51,783 bases of DNA from Bacteriovoracaceae bacterium. Lineage in GTDB: Bacteria > Bdellovibrionota > Bacteriovoracia > Bacteriovoracales > Bacteriovoracaceae. This document shows positions 1-9,073 of the stretch, piece after piece. How positions within the stretch are numbered: position 1 is the stretch's first letter; each line of letters begins with the position of its first letter. Under the pieces are notes generated by a model. That model was not told the origin of the DNA. It did not search any database and was given only the letters and a program-made list of their open reading frames with translations. The position numbers were made by a program, and so were the translations under genes. Where the stretch lies: NCBI GenBank assembly GCA_023137315.1, contig JAGLPP010000014.1, positions 1 through 51,783 on the forward strand, written 5' to 3'.

Positions 1-1
1 C

Positions 2-220
2 GGTGTTGACCGTGAAAACAAGATCATCAAACTAAGCATGGGTGATGTTGCCGTTCCAATCCATTATAAAACAGAGAGTTTTGAAGACGGCCATTTCCAT
101 GGAATCACCTGGACATTTACTGTTCACGGAGAAGAGCACAATGTCTATCTTGATGGAGAATGCTGCCTGGGTTCAATGATTTTTTATTCCGTTTTCTTTT
201 ACGGTTTAACTACAATCTAG
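2..220 (+). CDS. 3' end of an unrecognised protein (partial)
   Basis: The frame is open from the first base of the window, so this is the C-terminal 72 residues of a gene that starts upstream. I do not recognise the family. The end is rich in aromatic and hydrophobic residues (SMIFYSVFFYGLTTI) after a stretch with several His and two adjacent Cys (GECCLG). An internal ATG at 38 has no ribosome binding site and is not a likely start. A strong hairpin terminator follows the stop within 10 bases, which supports this being a real gene end. Confidence 0.6.
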   Translation, partial: GVDRENKIIKLSMGDVAVPIHYKTESFEDGHFHGITWTFTVHGEEHNVYLDGECCLGSMIFYSVFFYGLTTI

Positions 221-227
221 ATATAAA

Positions 228-267
228 AAAAGGTGAAGCTTGAGACCCCTCTTAAGCTTCACCTTTT
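228..267. terminator. bidirectional intrinsic terminator
   Basis: A perfect 14-bp stem, AAAAGGTGAAGCTT (228-241) pairing with AAGCTTCACCTTTT (254-267), encloses a 12-base loop. A/T tracts lie on both sides. It sits between two convergent genes (stop at 220 on plus, stop at 294 on minus), so it can end transcription from both directions. Confidence 0.9.
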
Positions 268-293
268 ATTTTCAGACCAATAGTCAGGCACGA

Positions 294-3200
294 CTATTCT
301 TTTGTTTCGCTTTCTTTTACTTTGTTTTCCTCGACGGCTTTATCAATCTTTTCCATTGTCCAATCAAATTTCTCATATCTTCTCCGATTTTCAGGTACTG
401 AATAGATTTTATAATAGCTGGTGGGAATGTTTTTATAAATAGGCAGAAGTGATTCAAGCGGAGCTTCTTCTGTTGCAACAGGTGCCCAGACTTCCCTATT
501 ATTAAATTCATAATACTGCTCAGCATAGAGCAACGAGATAAAGGTGGTAAAGGTATGCTTACCGCGTAAGGCAACATCAAACCATCTGTTTTTAATACTT
601 GGTGTATCTATTGCGTGTCCAACATTAAAATGCTGTGTAATATAATAAAAATTTTCACGAACTTCCGTTGGCTCATCGATATCCTCGCCAGTACAAATAA
701 ACAATCCCTTGGTTAATAGATTAGCCTTGTCATCTGGAATAAGTTCTTCGTTCCATCCAATCTGACCTCTTTCAACATACATTACAGTTTCATCGTTGGC
801 GTTCATTCTGAACCCCAGAGGATTAATCTTGATGGAAACACATTTCTCATATTTCTTAAAACCCAGGGTAAATTCATTCCTTTGAACAACAAGATTAATT
901 GACGTATTGGACCCGGAACTCAGACCATTATTCACCTGCTTGCTTCTTGAAAATGTTTTCGTGAAACCTGCGCCAACATTAAAAGGTATAGGAAGCTTCT
1001 TTATTCCTGGAAACTTGTCCGTTCCAGCAGTAACACCGTAATGAAAATTCTTGCTTACTGAATGACTTTCACCATACCCCATGTTTACCGCGTTGCTTAC
1101 GGCCATATTAATTGAAAGTCCGCGATTGTGATAAAAGTCACCAAACTCCTTGACCCTCCACTTTCTTTCCACGGCAAAAATATTCCATGGTGATTCCACC
1201 TGTTTGCGACACAGCTCCATCATTTTGTAATTTGCCAGAGGATCAAATTTTCTATTGTCCTCAATAGCTCCAAGCCATCTATCATCAACAAAAGAAAAAG
1301 GTTTCTTGATAAACGACTCCTGGCCATCGCTTACAGTGTTTCGAAGTAAATTATTAAACCAGAAATTACAAAACACGTTTGCCATTTTTTTGGTCATTAC
1401 GCCGTTTTCAATAAGATCTATAATCTCATCCTTGTTGAAATTTTCCTTAGGCTCGACTTCAAGTTTTCCCCTCATATCCTGAATTATATCCAGCACATTA
1501 AAGTATGGATCGTTTCGTTCTTTTATAAAACCGGCAAACCCTTTTTCCTCACTCATGTGCCAGTACGGATTAGCAAGATTGAAAAGAAACTTATCGGCTT
1601 GTTCTTCATCGTTCATTACAATATGCTTAAGATTGTTTTGCTTGAGATAATGTTTGAGTTTTGATGATTCATCAACAATTTTCTTTTTCATTTCGACGAT
1701 AAGCTTTGCACGTTTAATCATTGTGGTTGTATCAGTATCAAACGGAGGTGGGGCGTAACCAATTCTTTCAATTTTGGTTCTTTCATCAATGTACTTAAAT
1801 GGAACCAGATCATACAAACCATCATTTTTATCTTTATTAATTGAGGAGTCATCATGAACACATTTTTCAACCATGCGTCCCTTCTTATCTTTAACCGGAC
1901 CGCAGTTAAAAAGCTGTACCAGTTTATCCTGCACCTTTGGATCATCAAGCGAATAGATGTTTTCCAGTATAAGACCTTTGCCTCCTGCATTCTTGTTTGA
2001 ATTTATACGAAGGACCCTGCTTCTTGGGTCTGATTTAGCAACAGGATAAATCTTCCCGTTTTCCCCGTGAATCTTTTCAATAATTTTTGGATCCTCCTGT
2101 TCCGCCGTGACCTCATCTTCTGAAACAATATTTACATTTTTCAAAAAATCCTCAGCAACGTCCTGACTAATTATGCTTCTGCCACCACCTTTCATGATTT
2201 TTTCAGCATTAACCTGGCTCATTGAATTTAGTCTTGTTTGTTCACTGGCCTCAAGAAAAGATGATCCTCCCGTTTCATTCAAAACAAGTATCGGCCCCAA
2301 ATATGTTTTTGACTTCAAACCACTGTCCCATGCAACAAGATTATCATTCCAAAGTTCAGGATGTCCTCTAAGTTCCGGGTCTTTTGGCACAATATGGCCC
2401 CTTGAATTGACAATCACCCTGTCTTCGTAAACTGGAAAGATATCAACCATGAGTATGTTCCTTGAACCCATAAGTCTGATGTCATCTATCTCAAAGGTAA
2501 CCTGCGTCTGGATTCTGCCCTGAAAAACACTGACCAGCTTTTCCACATGAGAAATATACTCACCCATGTGATGTGGATCCTCATTGTAATTTCGAATAAG
2601 GACAAGCTTCATAAGATACTTTCCGGGATAAAGCGGATAAATAGGACGAACCCTTGTAAGTGAATGATATGCCTTAAAGAATGGGTCAATCCTTATAATC
2701 ATATGCTTCTTTAAAATCAAATTAAGATTTTCATCGATCCTGTAATCAAATCCAAGATTTCTGTAACCAAAACCTGGAACCCAGATTTCAGAAGACGGCT
2801 TGCTGTCAAGATTCTGATCCTTTGTAAGTTCCGAATTATAGTGGGCGTCCTGTCCAAAGGTAAAACCAAAATCCCATGGATTAATTGCAACTTTCAGGGC
2901 CTCATGAATATCAAGCTCCTCGTTTTCAACAATTAAATCTTCAATAATATAATGCTCCTTATCGTAAACCTTGAATCGAATTTTATCCGTCCACTTCATA
3001 CAACCACCGTCTTTGGAGGTTTCAACTATTGTCTTGCGTTTTCCGTCAGCATCTTTTTCAATCTTGTGAATTGTAAAATCATATCCCTCAACCGTTTTTT
3101 TCGTAAAAACATTTTTCACACATGCCTTTACGTTAAAAATGACCTCCTGTTCTGGCAGGGCCTTCACCGAATAGCTTTGAAACTTGATCTGCAATTCCTG

Positions 3201-4445
3201 AAAAACGTATTTATTACACTGCCATCCCGACGGAAACTTAAATGGAACCACATCCTCCTTGCGCCCGTCTTTTCGAAGTTTGTCCATTTTCTTTTTATGT
3301 TTTTTATATCCGGCAAAAGCGGTTCTTACAAAAATCGCCTTGGTATCAACATAATTATGAAGATCAAAGCTCAAGGCCTTTGATTTAAATTTTTTATCAT
3401 TATCCATCACAATTTTTTTGAGTTTCCCCGGATGATTTCCAACCAGACTGTCAAACTGGCCATACTGAAAAATCCCATGAAAAGATTTTAAATCCACTGA
3501 TAAACTTTTTTTGCTGTTTTGTGGTTCAATGATAAGACCAAGTTCAATGTCTCCCCTCGTTGGCACAAGCGGTATATATATATGAGTGTTAACTTTTAGT
3601 CCGTCAATTCCAATCTTCTCACTTTTTGCCTTGTCATTAATGGTCAAGACATTCCTTTCTTCAAGACCACCCTTTAACTGTTTTTTATTAATCAAGTATG
3701 GTGTTACATTAAAGGTTCCTCTCTTCAAATCATATATCTGCCACTGCCCGTAAACATCCTTTACCTTGAGTTTCAATTTCAGATGAAGCTCCATATCACT
3801 AAGATAACCATGTTCCGTAAGTCTTCCTTCGGAAACATTTGCATAATCGAGTTTCTCAACCCATAAAACCGCTTCCCTGACACTATCACCCTTTAGTGCC
3901 ATTTTTGTATCCTCAAGAGAAACAAGTCCAGGAACATTTTTTGTCAGTTTAAGATCATAAACGGCTTTTTCATCCTCTCCCCTTCTCCAGGGATTAACGG
4001 CAAATTCCACCACATCAACACCACGCTGAACTCCATCCGAACGGATGGTCCTTTTTTGTGTAACATATTGTGACTGAGCAAGAAAATTAAATTCAATCTC
4101 CTCAGTCCATACAAAACAACCATTTTCATCAGTTGTCGTGTGAATTGTTTCATTTCCACCATCTATAAAAAACGAATGCTTTATAACATCATTACGACTG
4201 GCCAGATCCTTGATACAAACTTTGAAATCATAAATCCTTGCCTTTGGAATACCATAATCCTCGTCATAAGAGGTTTGTTTGGATAATCCGGAAAAGGATC
4301 TCACATAAAACGAGCCCTGCTCGTTAACTCCCGGTCTCTCCATTGGCGGATCAACACTACATCCTGCCATGAACAGCAATGCAAGGAATCCAAACATTAT
4401 TCCAAGAAAATTAAATTTGGGTCTCAAGTTGTTAGAAGCGTACAT
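294..4445 (-). CDS. very large lipoprotein of unknown function with an internal domain duplication
   Basis: About 1,383 residues. A signal peptide ends in a lipobox (LLFMAGC, Cys near residue 29), so the protein should be lipid-anchored. I do not recognise a known family. Two similar Ig-like segments are visible: residues ~70-154 and ~436-525 share the pattern V/ACxKxx..., a C(F/M)xWT(E/D)xIxF core and an A(V/I)NPW end. A later region near residues 1190-1260 is rich in Gly/Ser and Asn with alternating hydrophobic residues, resembling beta-strand sequence. The ATG at 4445 is preferred over TTG at 4448 because GGAG lies 7 bases before it. The gene overlaps the 3' end of the upstream barrel gene by 14 bases, so the two are probably co-translated and may work as an outer-membrane pair. 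Function is unknown. Confidence 0.85.
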   Translation of the reverse strand: MYASNNLRPKFNFLGIMFGFLALLFMAGCSVDPPMERPGVNEQGSFYVRSFSGLSKQTSYDEDYGIPKARIYDFKVCIKDLASRNDVIKHSFFIDGGNETIHTTTDENGCFVWTEEIEFNFLAQSQYVTQKRTIRSDGVQRGVDVVEFAVNPWRRGEDEKAVYDLKLTKNVPGLVSLEDTKMALKGDSVREAVLWVEKLDYANVSEGRLTEHGYLSDMELHLKLKLKVKDVYGQWQIYDLKRGTFNVTPYLINKKQLKGGLEERNVLTINDKAKSEKIGIDGLKVNTHIYIPLVPTRGDIELGLIIEPQNSKKSLSVDLKSFHGIFQYGQFDSLVGNHPGKLKKIVMDNDKKFKSKALSFDLHNYVDTKAIFVRTAFAGYKKHKKKMDKLRKDGRKEDVVPFKFPSGWQCNKYVFQELQIKFQSYSVKALPEQEVIFNVKACVKNVFTKKTVEGYDFTIHKIEKDADGKRKTIVETSKDGGCMKWTDKIRFKVYDKEHYIIEDLIVENEELDIHEALKVAINPWDFGFTFGQDAHYNSELTKDQNLDSKPSSEIWVPGFGYRNLGFDYRIDENLNLILKKHMIIRIDPFFKAYHSLTRVRPIYPLYPGKYLMKLVLIRNYNEDPHHMGEYISHVEKLVSVFQGRIQTQVTFEIDDIRLMGSRNILMVDIFPVYEDRVIVNSRGHIVPKDPELRGHPELWNDNLVAWDSGLKSKTYLGPILVLNETGGSSFLEASEQTRLNSMSQVNAEKIMKGGGRSIISQDVAEDFLKNVNIVSEDEVTAEQEDPKIIEKIHGENGKIYPVAKSDPRSRVLRINSNKNAGGKGLILENIYSLDDPKVQDKLVQLFNCGPVKDKKGRMVEKCVHDDSSINKDKNDGLYDLVPFKYIDERTKIERIGYAPPPFDTDTTTMIKRAKLIVEMKKKIVDESSKLKHYLKQNNLKHIVMNDEEQADKFLFNLANPYWHMSEEKGFAGFIKERNDPYFNVLDIIQDMRGKLEVEPKENFNKDEIIDLIENGVMTKKMANVFCNFWFNNLLRNTVSDGQESFIKKPFSFVDDRWLGAIEDNRKFDPLANYKMMELCRKQVESPWNIFAVERKWRVKEFGDFYHNRGLSINMAVSNAVNMGYGESHSVSKNFHYGVTAGTDKFPGIKKLPIPFNVGAGFTKTFSRSKQVNNGLSSGSNTSINLVVQRNEFTLGFKKYEKCVSIKINPLGFRMNANDETVMYVERGQIGWNEELIPDDKANLLTKGLFICTGEDIDEPTEVRENFYYITQHFNVGHAIDTPSIKNRWFDVALRGKHTFTTFISLLYAEQYYEFNNREVWAPVATEEAPLESLLPIYKNIPTSYYKIYSVPENRRRYEKFDWTMEKIDKAVEENKVKESETKE

Positions 4446-5613
4446 CAAGGGTCTCCAATGTTAATTTTATCGTTCTTCTATGTGCCTGAAATGGGTCTCT
4501 ATATATCAAATGACTGTCAATATACTTTCCATTTAATTTGAAATTCCATCTGTTAAAAACGACTCCTATACCGTATGCATAACCATGCCTGTTTGAATTT
4601 CCGTACTCAGATGAATTGTAATAAGCAGGAGAGGCATCTGGTTCATTTCGAAACAATGAAATACGTGGTCTCAGATCAATTTCATACATTGTGGAAATTT
4701 TCAATTCCACTGAAAGCTCATGTCCGGCATTCAGACCTTCCGGTGCCTTGTTGTTTTTCAACAATCTCGCACCAAGATTGATATCCAGAATATCGTCATA
4801 TAATGGAATGGTGGTTTTCGCGCCGGCCGAAATTCCATCAAACTTGTAATCAAAGTCATAGTTATTGGTTACGGTATTACCAAGAGTATTACTCTTTTTG
4901 GCCACTGTTGAAGGAAGATTTTCAAATGTAAAATGAGTGAGCCACAGTTCTCCATTAAGCCTCTTTCCAGGACGAAAACCAAATCTCAGTGTCTGTGCAT
5001 AAAACACAGGAGTCTTTTCCAGTTCCCGCGCCTGCGAATTCATTGTATATGAAGTTGGAATTGCACCTTCAGCTTCAACATTTGATGTAAAATCCTTGTG
5101 CTTGATAAAATAAATACGTCCGTAAATTCCTGGAAAGGTCGTATTCTTTATCAACAGTTGGTTGTCTATTCTACGTTGATTTAAAATACCGGCACTCATA
5201 TCCACAAATTCAAAAGGCGTCCAGAATACGGAAGCTTCATTAACACCAATACTATTGCCTGATTCAAATTCACCATAGAGGGATTGTGCCTGGCCGGAAT
5301 TAAGGCCTACGAAAGGTTCAAGATTGATCGCAAATGCCGGATGAAGGCCATAATTAATTTTTGCACTTCCAAAAATTCCTGAAATATTTTGTTTATTGAT
5401 TTCATCAGAAACGTATCCACTTCCAAGACCGAATTTCCACTCGCCTGAAAAATTGCTTTTTGCCCCTTTCCTCTTTCTTATTTCACGCTTGGAAGTTTTA
5501 TTGTATTTTTTGTCTGTTCCTTTTATAGTTTTTGCAAATACATCTGAACCTGTCATTAGACAGAGAAACATTAAAAGGATGGCAATGTTTCTAAAATGTA
5601 TCCAAAAAAACAT
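4432..5613 (-). CDS. outer-membrane beta-barrel protein
   Basis: 393 residues with an N-terminal signal peptide (cleavage likely after SDVFA, residue 27), a Lys/Arg-rich linker, then alternating-hydrophobicity strands with many Gly and aromatic residues. The last residues TLETLDVRF end in Phe, the usual recognition signal for the BAM machinery. Length and strand pattern fit a porin-like barrel, but I cannot name a substrate. The start ATG has GGAGGA 3-4 bases upstream. The gene is the first of a two-gene operon with the large lipoprotein, whose start lies inside its 3' end, so a structural or export partnership is plausible. Confidence 0.85.
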   Translation of the reverse strand: MFFWIHFRNIAILLMFLCLMTGSDVFAKTIKGTDKKYNKTSKREIRKRKGAKSNFSGEWKFGLGSGYVSDEINKQNISGIFGSAKINYGLHPAFAINLEPFVGLNSGQAQSLYGEFESGNSIGVNEASVFWTPFEFVDMSAGILNQRRIDNQLLIKNTTFPGIYGRIYFIKHKDFTSNVEAEGAIPTSYTMNSQARELEKTPVFYAQTLRFGFRPGKRLNGELWLTHFTFENLPSTVAKKSNTLGNTVTNNYDFDYKFDGISAGAKTTIPLYDDILDINLGARLLKNNKAPEGLNAGHELSVELKISTMYEIDLRPRISLFRNEPDASPAYYNSSEYGNSNRHGYAYGIGVVFNRWNFKLNGKYIDSHLIYRDPFQAHRRTIKLTLETLDVRF

Positions 5614-5775
5614 AAATCCTCCAACTCAAAAAAATTCATTTACTCACGGTATGCTCTTGAACAAGTGTCAAAACTTTTTACAATCCACCATGCTCACAAA
5701 CCATGCTAACCATGAAAAATTCCGTTTTTTCCAATCAGTTTAGTGATTATTAATGCGAATGTTGTGCCAGAATAA

Positions 5776-6165
5776 TCAGAATAAAGACAAGGACTTAAAG
5801 TACTGATGAATAAGACGAATGTTCTCATCGGTAACGTTTAAAAACTCAATTCCCATAAATGGACATCTGGATGCTGCCGAAGAGACGTGTTTGATAATGG
5901 CCTTTACCTTGAAGCATCTTTCAGCAAAAAGATGAACAACAAGAAGGACCTCCTGATTATGTGTGAATTTTGAAAAATCCGTTGGAACAATGATACCAAG
6001 TCCGCTGATACTGATATTCCCGATGATAAAATTGAATTTTGAGGATTTGATAATTATATCAACATTTGCCGTGTATGTCTGATTGACACTAACTGGCAAT
6101 CTGGAATGTCTTCTCCTCTCTGCCATTTTTTTATCTAAATTCTCAATGCCGAGATCATTAGTCAT
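5776..6165 (-). CDS. PilZ-domain protein (c-di-GMP effector)
   Basis: 129 residues, essentially a single PilZ domain. The two c-di-GMP-binding elements are both visible: an RxxxR motif near the N-terminus (RRRHSR) and NxSxxG (NISISGLG). The rest shows the alternating strands of the PilZ barrel and a C-terminal helix. The ATG at 6165 was chosen because AGGAG lies 5 bases upstream; a longer frame from a TTG at 6237 has no such site. Family knowledge says such proteins bind cyclic di-GMP and change the activity of partners such as motility or export machines. The partner is not visible. An HD-GYP protein in the same window (30828) could degrade the signal. Confidence 0.9.
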   Translation of the reverse strand: MTNDLGIENLDKKMAERRRHSRLPVSVNQTYTANVDIIIKSSKFNFIIGNISISGLGIIVPTDFSKFTHNQEVLLVVHLFAERCFKVKAIIKHVSSAASRCPFMGIEFLNVTDENIRLIHQYFKSLSLF

Positions 6166-6280
6166 ACCGACTCCTAAAATATCGGGTCTACCCAGTATTT
6201 TACCATTATTAGTTAAAAATATCCTCAAAAAGAACAACTATTCTATAGAAAAATGCATAATTTCATGGTGTTGCCATTTT

Positions 6281-7120
6281 TCAATGGCCAACAAACTCAA
6301 ATTTCGCTCCACTAAAGGCAGGTAAACACTTATTTGGAAAGGATTCCTTTAATTTCATAGTGGGGCCCATTCCAGTACAATGCCCTGGAGCAATTATTTC
6401 CAGATCAAGCTTCTTAAAATAATTAATAATCTTCCCGATTTTCACCTCATCAGCATCAAAAAGATGCATCCCCCCCACAACGGCACGAACAGGCTCATTG
6501 AATTTACTCCTGGCATATTCAACGATATTCATTACTCCACGGTGGGCGCAGCCGAGCAAAATAACAAGTCCTTTACTTGTCCTGAATACAAGGGAATTGT
6601 CATCCATAAAGGTATCCTGCACAAATCCATTTTGCGTTTTTATCTGAAATTCGGCCGGAATATCGAAATCTTCAAATGGAACCTCTCCTGTCATAAACAT
6701 ACCGTCATGAATCTCGAAAATTCCCTCGTGCAACTTTAAATCAACACCCAGGTTCTCTTCCAATTCCCTTCTTTGTATCTTCATTCCTGAAAACTTTTTT
6801 CCATTTTTATGGACTGAATATTTATTCGAAAAAATTTCCGGATGGCCATATATTTTTTGGCATCCACTTTCTTCCAACACATGTTTTATACCATCGGCAT
6901 GATCATAGTGGCCGTGAGAAAGAATAATCCCTTCAAGCCCTCCGAGACCGACCCCAAGTTCTTTCGCATTACTCAAAAGAACATCACCTGTTCGACCGGT
7001 ATCAAACAAAAACTCCTTGTTTTTCCAACTAATATGCACGGCCCACCCCCACTCGGCAAGCTGCGTTTTTCCTGCGTAATTATCCACCAAAATATTCAAA
7101 ACAAGTTCATGGGAATTCAT
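6281..7120 (-). CDS. MBL-fold metallo-hydrolase (COG1237-like)
   Basis: 279 residues with the metallo-beta-lactamase signature HGHYDHADG (metal ligands His, His, Asp, His), a later GCAHRG His and a C-terminal APGHCTG His. The layout matches the family annotated as 7,8-dihydropterin-6-yl-methyl-aminobenzene-phosphate synthase-like (COG1237), whose members mostly lack proven substrates in bacteria. AGGAG lies 5 bases before the ATG. The gene follows the LysR regulator by 35 bases on the same strand, so they are probably co-transcribed. No signal peptide is seen, so a cytoplasmic location is expected. Confidence 0.88.
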   Translation of the reverse strand: MNSHELVLNILVDNYAGKTQLAEWGWAVHISWKNKEFLFDTGRTGDVLLSNAKELGVGLGGLEGIILSHGHYDHADGIKHVLEESGCQKIYGHPEIFSNKYSVHKNGKKFSGMKIQRRELEENLGVDLKLHEGIFEIHDGMFMTGEVPFEDFDIPAEFQIKTQNGFVQDTFMDDNSLVFRTSKGLVILLGCAHRGVMNIVEYARSKFNEPVRAVVGGMHLFDADEVKIGKIINYFKKLDLEIIAPGHCTGMGPTMKLKESFPNKCLPAFSGAKFEFVGH

Positions 7121-7155
7121 GCCAACTCCTTAATTAAAAAAAATCATAAACCAGT

Positions 7156-7947
7156 TTATATTGCCTTGTAAAATTCCTTGAGCATTTTAGGTGGAAGTTC
7201 ATAGTTCAGTGTCGTTAAATACACAGCTCTTTTTTTCATTTTTTGTATATCCTGAACCACAAGTTTCTTGTTTCCTGAAATGGCATGGGAGGGAACAGCA
7301 GCAATCCCCATTCCCAATTCCACCAATTGAATAATGGCCAGGATGGAATTGACGGTAATAATGTTATCGCTTTTTTTCTTCTGATAATTAAAAAGAGGAT
7401 CGGTTTTTCCATGAACAATCCATCTGTAATCACTGATCCTTGAAACATCCGCCCCAGACTTGCTTATTAGAACATATTGTTCATCAAAAAGTTTTCTTGA
7501 TGTCAGAATTCCTGTCTCGATTTTTTCTCCTGAAATCAGGACATCAATACGGGATTCCTCAAGCATGGTTTTCAAATTCGCAGTGGAATCGACAATGATG
7601 TCAAAATGATATTTAAAATCACTGAAATGGGATGCTAAAAATCCTGTAAGCCAGCTATGGAGTACTCCTTGAATGATTCCAATTCCAAGATGATTTTTTT
7701 CCTCTTTTCTAAACTCCTGTGACACATAGTGGTGAAAAATACCGGCCCTTTGCAAAAGCTCCTTTCCCCTATCAGTCAACTTTACCTGTTGTGGCGACCT
7801 AATAACCAGCTGTTCACCCACCGACTCTTCAAGCTTCCGTATTTGGCGGGAAATTGCCGCCTGCGTCAACCCCATCTCCTCACCGGCACGGGTAAAATTC
7901 AAATGCTTCCCAACCATGATAAAGGCCTTCAGATATCCATATTCCAT
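7156..7947 (-). CDS. LysR-family transcriptional regulator
   Basis: 263 residues. The N-terminal helix-turn-helix is typical of the family (FTRAGEEMGLTQAAISRQI, then the LV.R wing), followed by a substrate-binding domain. The domain is somewhat short compared with the usual ~290-300 residues. The ATG at 7947 has GGAGGA 4 bases upstream and gives the standard LysR N-terminus; a longer frame from 8004 would add a non-homologous extension. It is the first gene of a likely pair with the MBL-fold hydrolase and is divergent from the small secreted protein at 8061. Either neighbour could be its target. The 56-base divergent spacer is the obvious place for its operator. Confidence 0.9.
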   Translation of the reverse strand: MEYGYLKAFIMVGKHLNFTRAGEEMGLTQAAISRQIRKLEESVGEQLVIRSPQQVKLTDRGKELLQRAGIFHHYVSQEFRKEEKNHLGIGIIQGVLHSWLTGFLASHFSDFKYHFDIIVDSTANLKTMLEESRIDVLISGEKIETGILTSRKLFDEQYVLISKSGADVSRISDYRWIVHGKTDPLFNYQKKKSDNIITVNSILAIIQLVELGMGIAAVPSHAISGNKKLVVQDIQKMKKRAVYLTTLNYELPPKMLKEFYKAI

Positions 7948-8060
7948 AAATTCCTCCCCATCTTCATCATAACATATTTTTATCATGTTGATGCAATTTT
8001 TCAATTTCCCTTATCCTGCTCAACTAATTAGTATGCCTCAAATCTAAAAAAGGAGTTGGT

Positions 8061-8468
8061 ATGAAAAAATTAACAATCACACTTATTGCATGTCTCTTTA
8101 CAATCTCTGCACTGGCTAGCCTGGAATATGGGGATTACCTTAAAGCTGGAGATGAATTTTATTCCGAAATTAACGGTGACGGATATGAAGATGGTTTTGT
8201 TGCAGAGGTTTCCCTCATAGAAAAATCAAACTCAAACCCTGAACTAATTATCTTAATTCCTGAAACTGATAACTATGCCGACTGTAATAAGGCCGGTATC
8301 GTACTAAAAGAAAAAAGATCATTGGGTTCCTCATGGAACAAATTTACATACAGGGTTTATATTGAAACTTCAGTGGAAGGCGACAGTGGCGGATGCCTTG
8401 TTCATATAAAGGACGCTGAAAAACAAACTCTTAAAATTGTCAACTACAACTACACAACCGGTTACTAG
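8061..8468 (+). CDS. small secreted protein, unknown
   Basis: 135 residues with a clear Sec signal peptide (MKKLTITLIACLFTISALA) and a mature domain of about 115 residues containing two Cys (ADC and GGC) that could form a disulfide. No family recognised. AGGAG precedes the ATG at good spacing. It is divergent from the LysR gene, which may control it, and convergent with the DJ-1 gene. A short CTAGAG/CTCTAG inverted repeat lies across its stop codon. Confidence 0.75.
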   Translation: MKKLTITLIACLFTISALASLEYGDYLKAGDEFYSEINGDGYEDGFVAEVSLIEKSNSNPELIILIPETDNYADCNKAGIVLKEKRSLGSSWNKFTYRVYIETSVEGDSGGCLVHIKDAEKQTLKIVNYNYTTGY

Positions 8469-8477
8469 AGGTAATCT

Positions 8478-9023
8478 CTAGCCCATAAGAAGAGAACTGT
8501 TCAGCTCATTATATTTTTCTTCGCCGCAAAGTTTTTTAACAATTTCCAATGCAAATATCATGGCCGTCGCAGGACCCTGCGAGGTCATGATATTACCATC
8601 CACAACAACTTTTTGATCATTCGTATGACCTTTGCTTTTAATATTTCCTTCGATGCCCGGATAACAGGTAAACTTGTTTTTCAGAACTCCGGCAGTATCC
8701 AGTGCCATCGGTGCCGCACAGATAGCACCAATCAACTTGTTTTTAGCGTCCATTTCCTTAATTAACTTTTGAATCCTGCCATCCTTCATCAGTGCATGTG
8801 TTCCACCAAGCCCACCGGGAAGAAGGATCATGTCAATCTTGTCGGAGCTGACATCATCAACACTCATATCTGTTTCCATTTTTATATTATGGCCGCCTTC
8901 AATAATCTTTCCACTCACTCCGATCGTAATAACATTAACATCCGCCCTTCTTAAAACATCAATAAGACTGACTGCTTCAATTTCTTCAAAGCCATTGGCC
9001 AGTGGTATGCATACGGTTTTCAT
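8478..9023 (-). CDS. DJ-1/PfpI (ThiJ) family protein
   Basis: 181 residues covering one complete DJ-1/PfpI domain. The glutamate of the active site (NGFEEIEA) and the nucleophile-elbow cysteine (GAICAAP) are both present, as is the GGLGG segment. Members act as glyoxalase/deglycase-type or stress-protective enzymes; YajL is the closest type by overall pattern, but the exact reaction cannot be read from sequence. The start at 9023 has GGAGA before it; a frame extending to 9035 adds only four residues. It is divergent from the radical SAM gene at 9074. Confidence 0.9.
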   Translation of the reverse strand: MKTVCIPLANGFEEIEAVSLIDVLRRADVNVITIGVSGKIIEGGHNIKMETDMSVDDVSSDKIDMILLPGGLGGTHALMKDGRIQKLIKEMDAKNKLIGAICAAPMALDTAGVLKNKFTCYPGIEGNIKSKGHTNDQKVVVDGNIMTSQGPATAMIFALEIVKKLCGEEKYNELNSSLLMG

Positions 9024-9073
9024 TTTTCTCTCCAAGTTGTGTTATGCTAATGTAGAATCCAGGTTAATAATAT

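Noticed and set aside
2952-3383. 143-residue plus-strand frame inside the giant lipoprotein gene
   Set aside because: Antisense shadow of a large clear gene; low-complexity hydrophobic product.
5396-5743. 115-residue plus-strand frame over the barrel gene start
   Set aside because: Antisense of a well-supported gene and no ribosome binding site.
8465-8481. CTAGAG/CTCTAG hairpin across the stop of the small secreted gene
   Set aside because: Only 6 bp, no T run; too weak to call a terminator.
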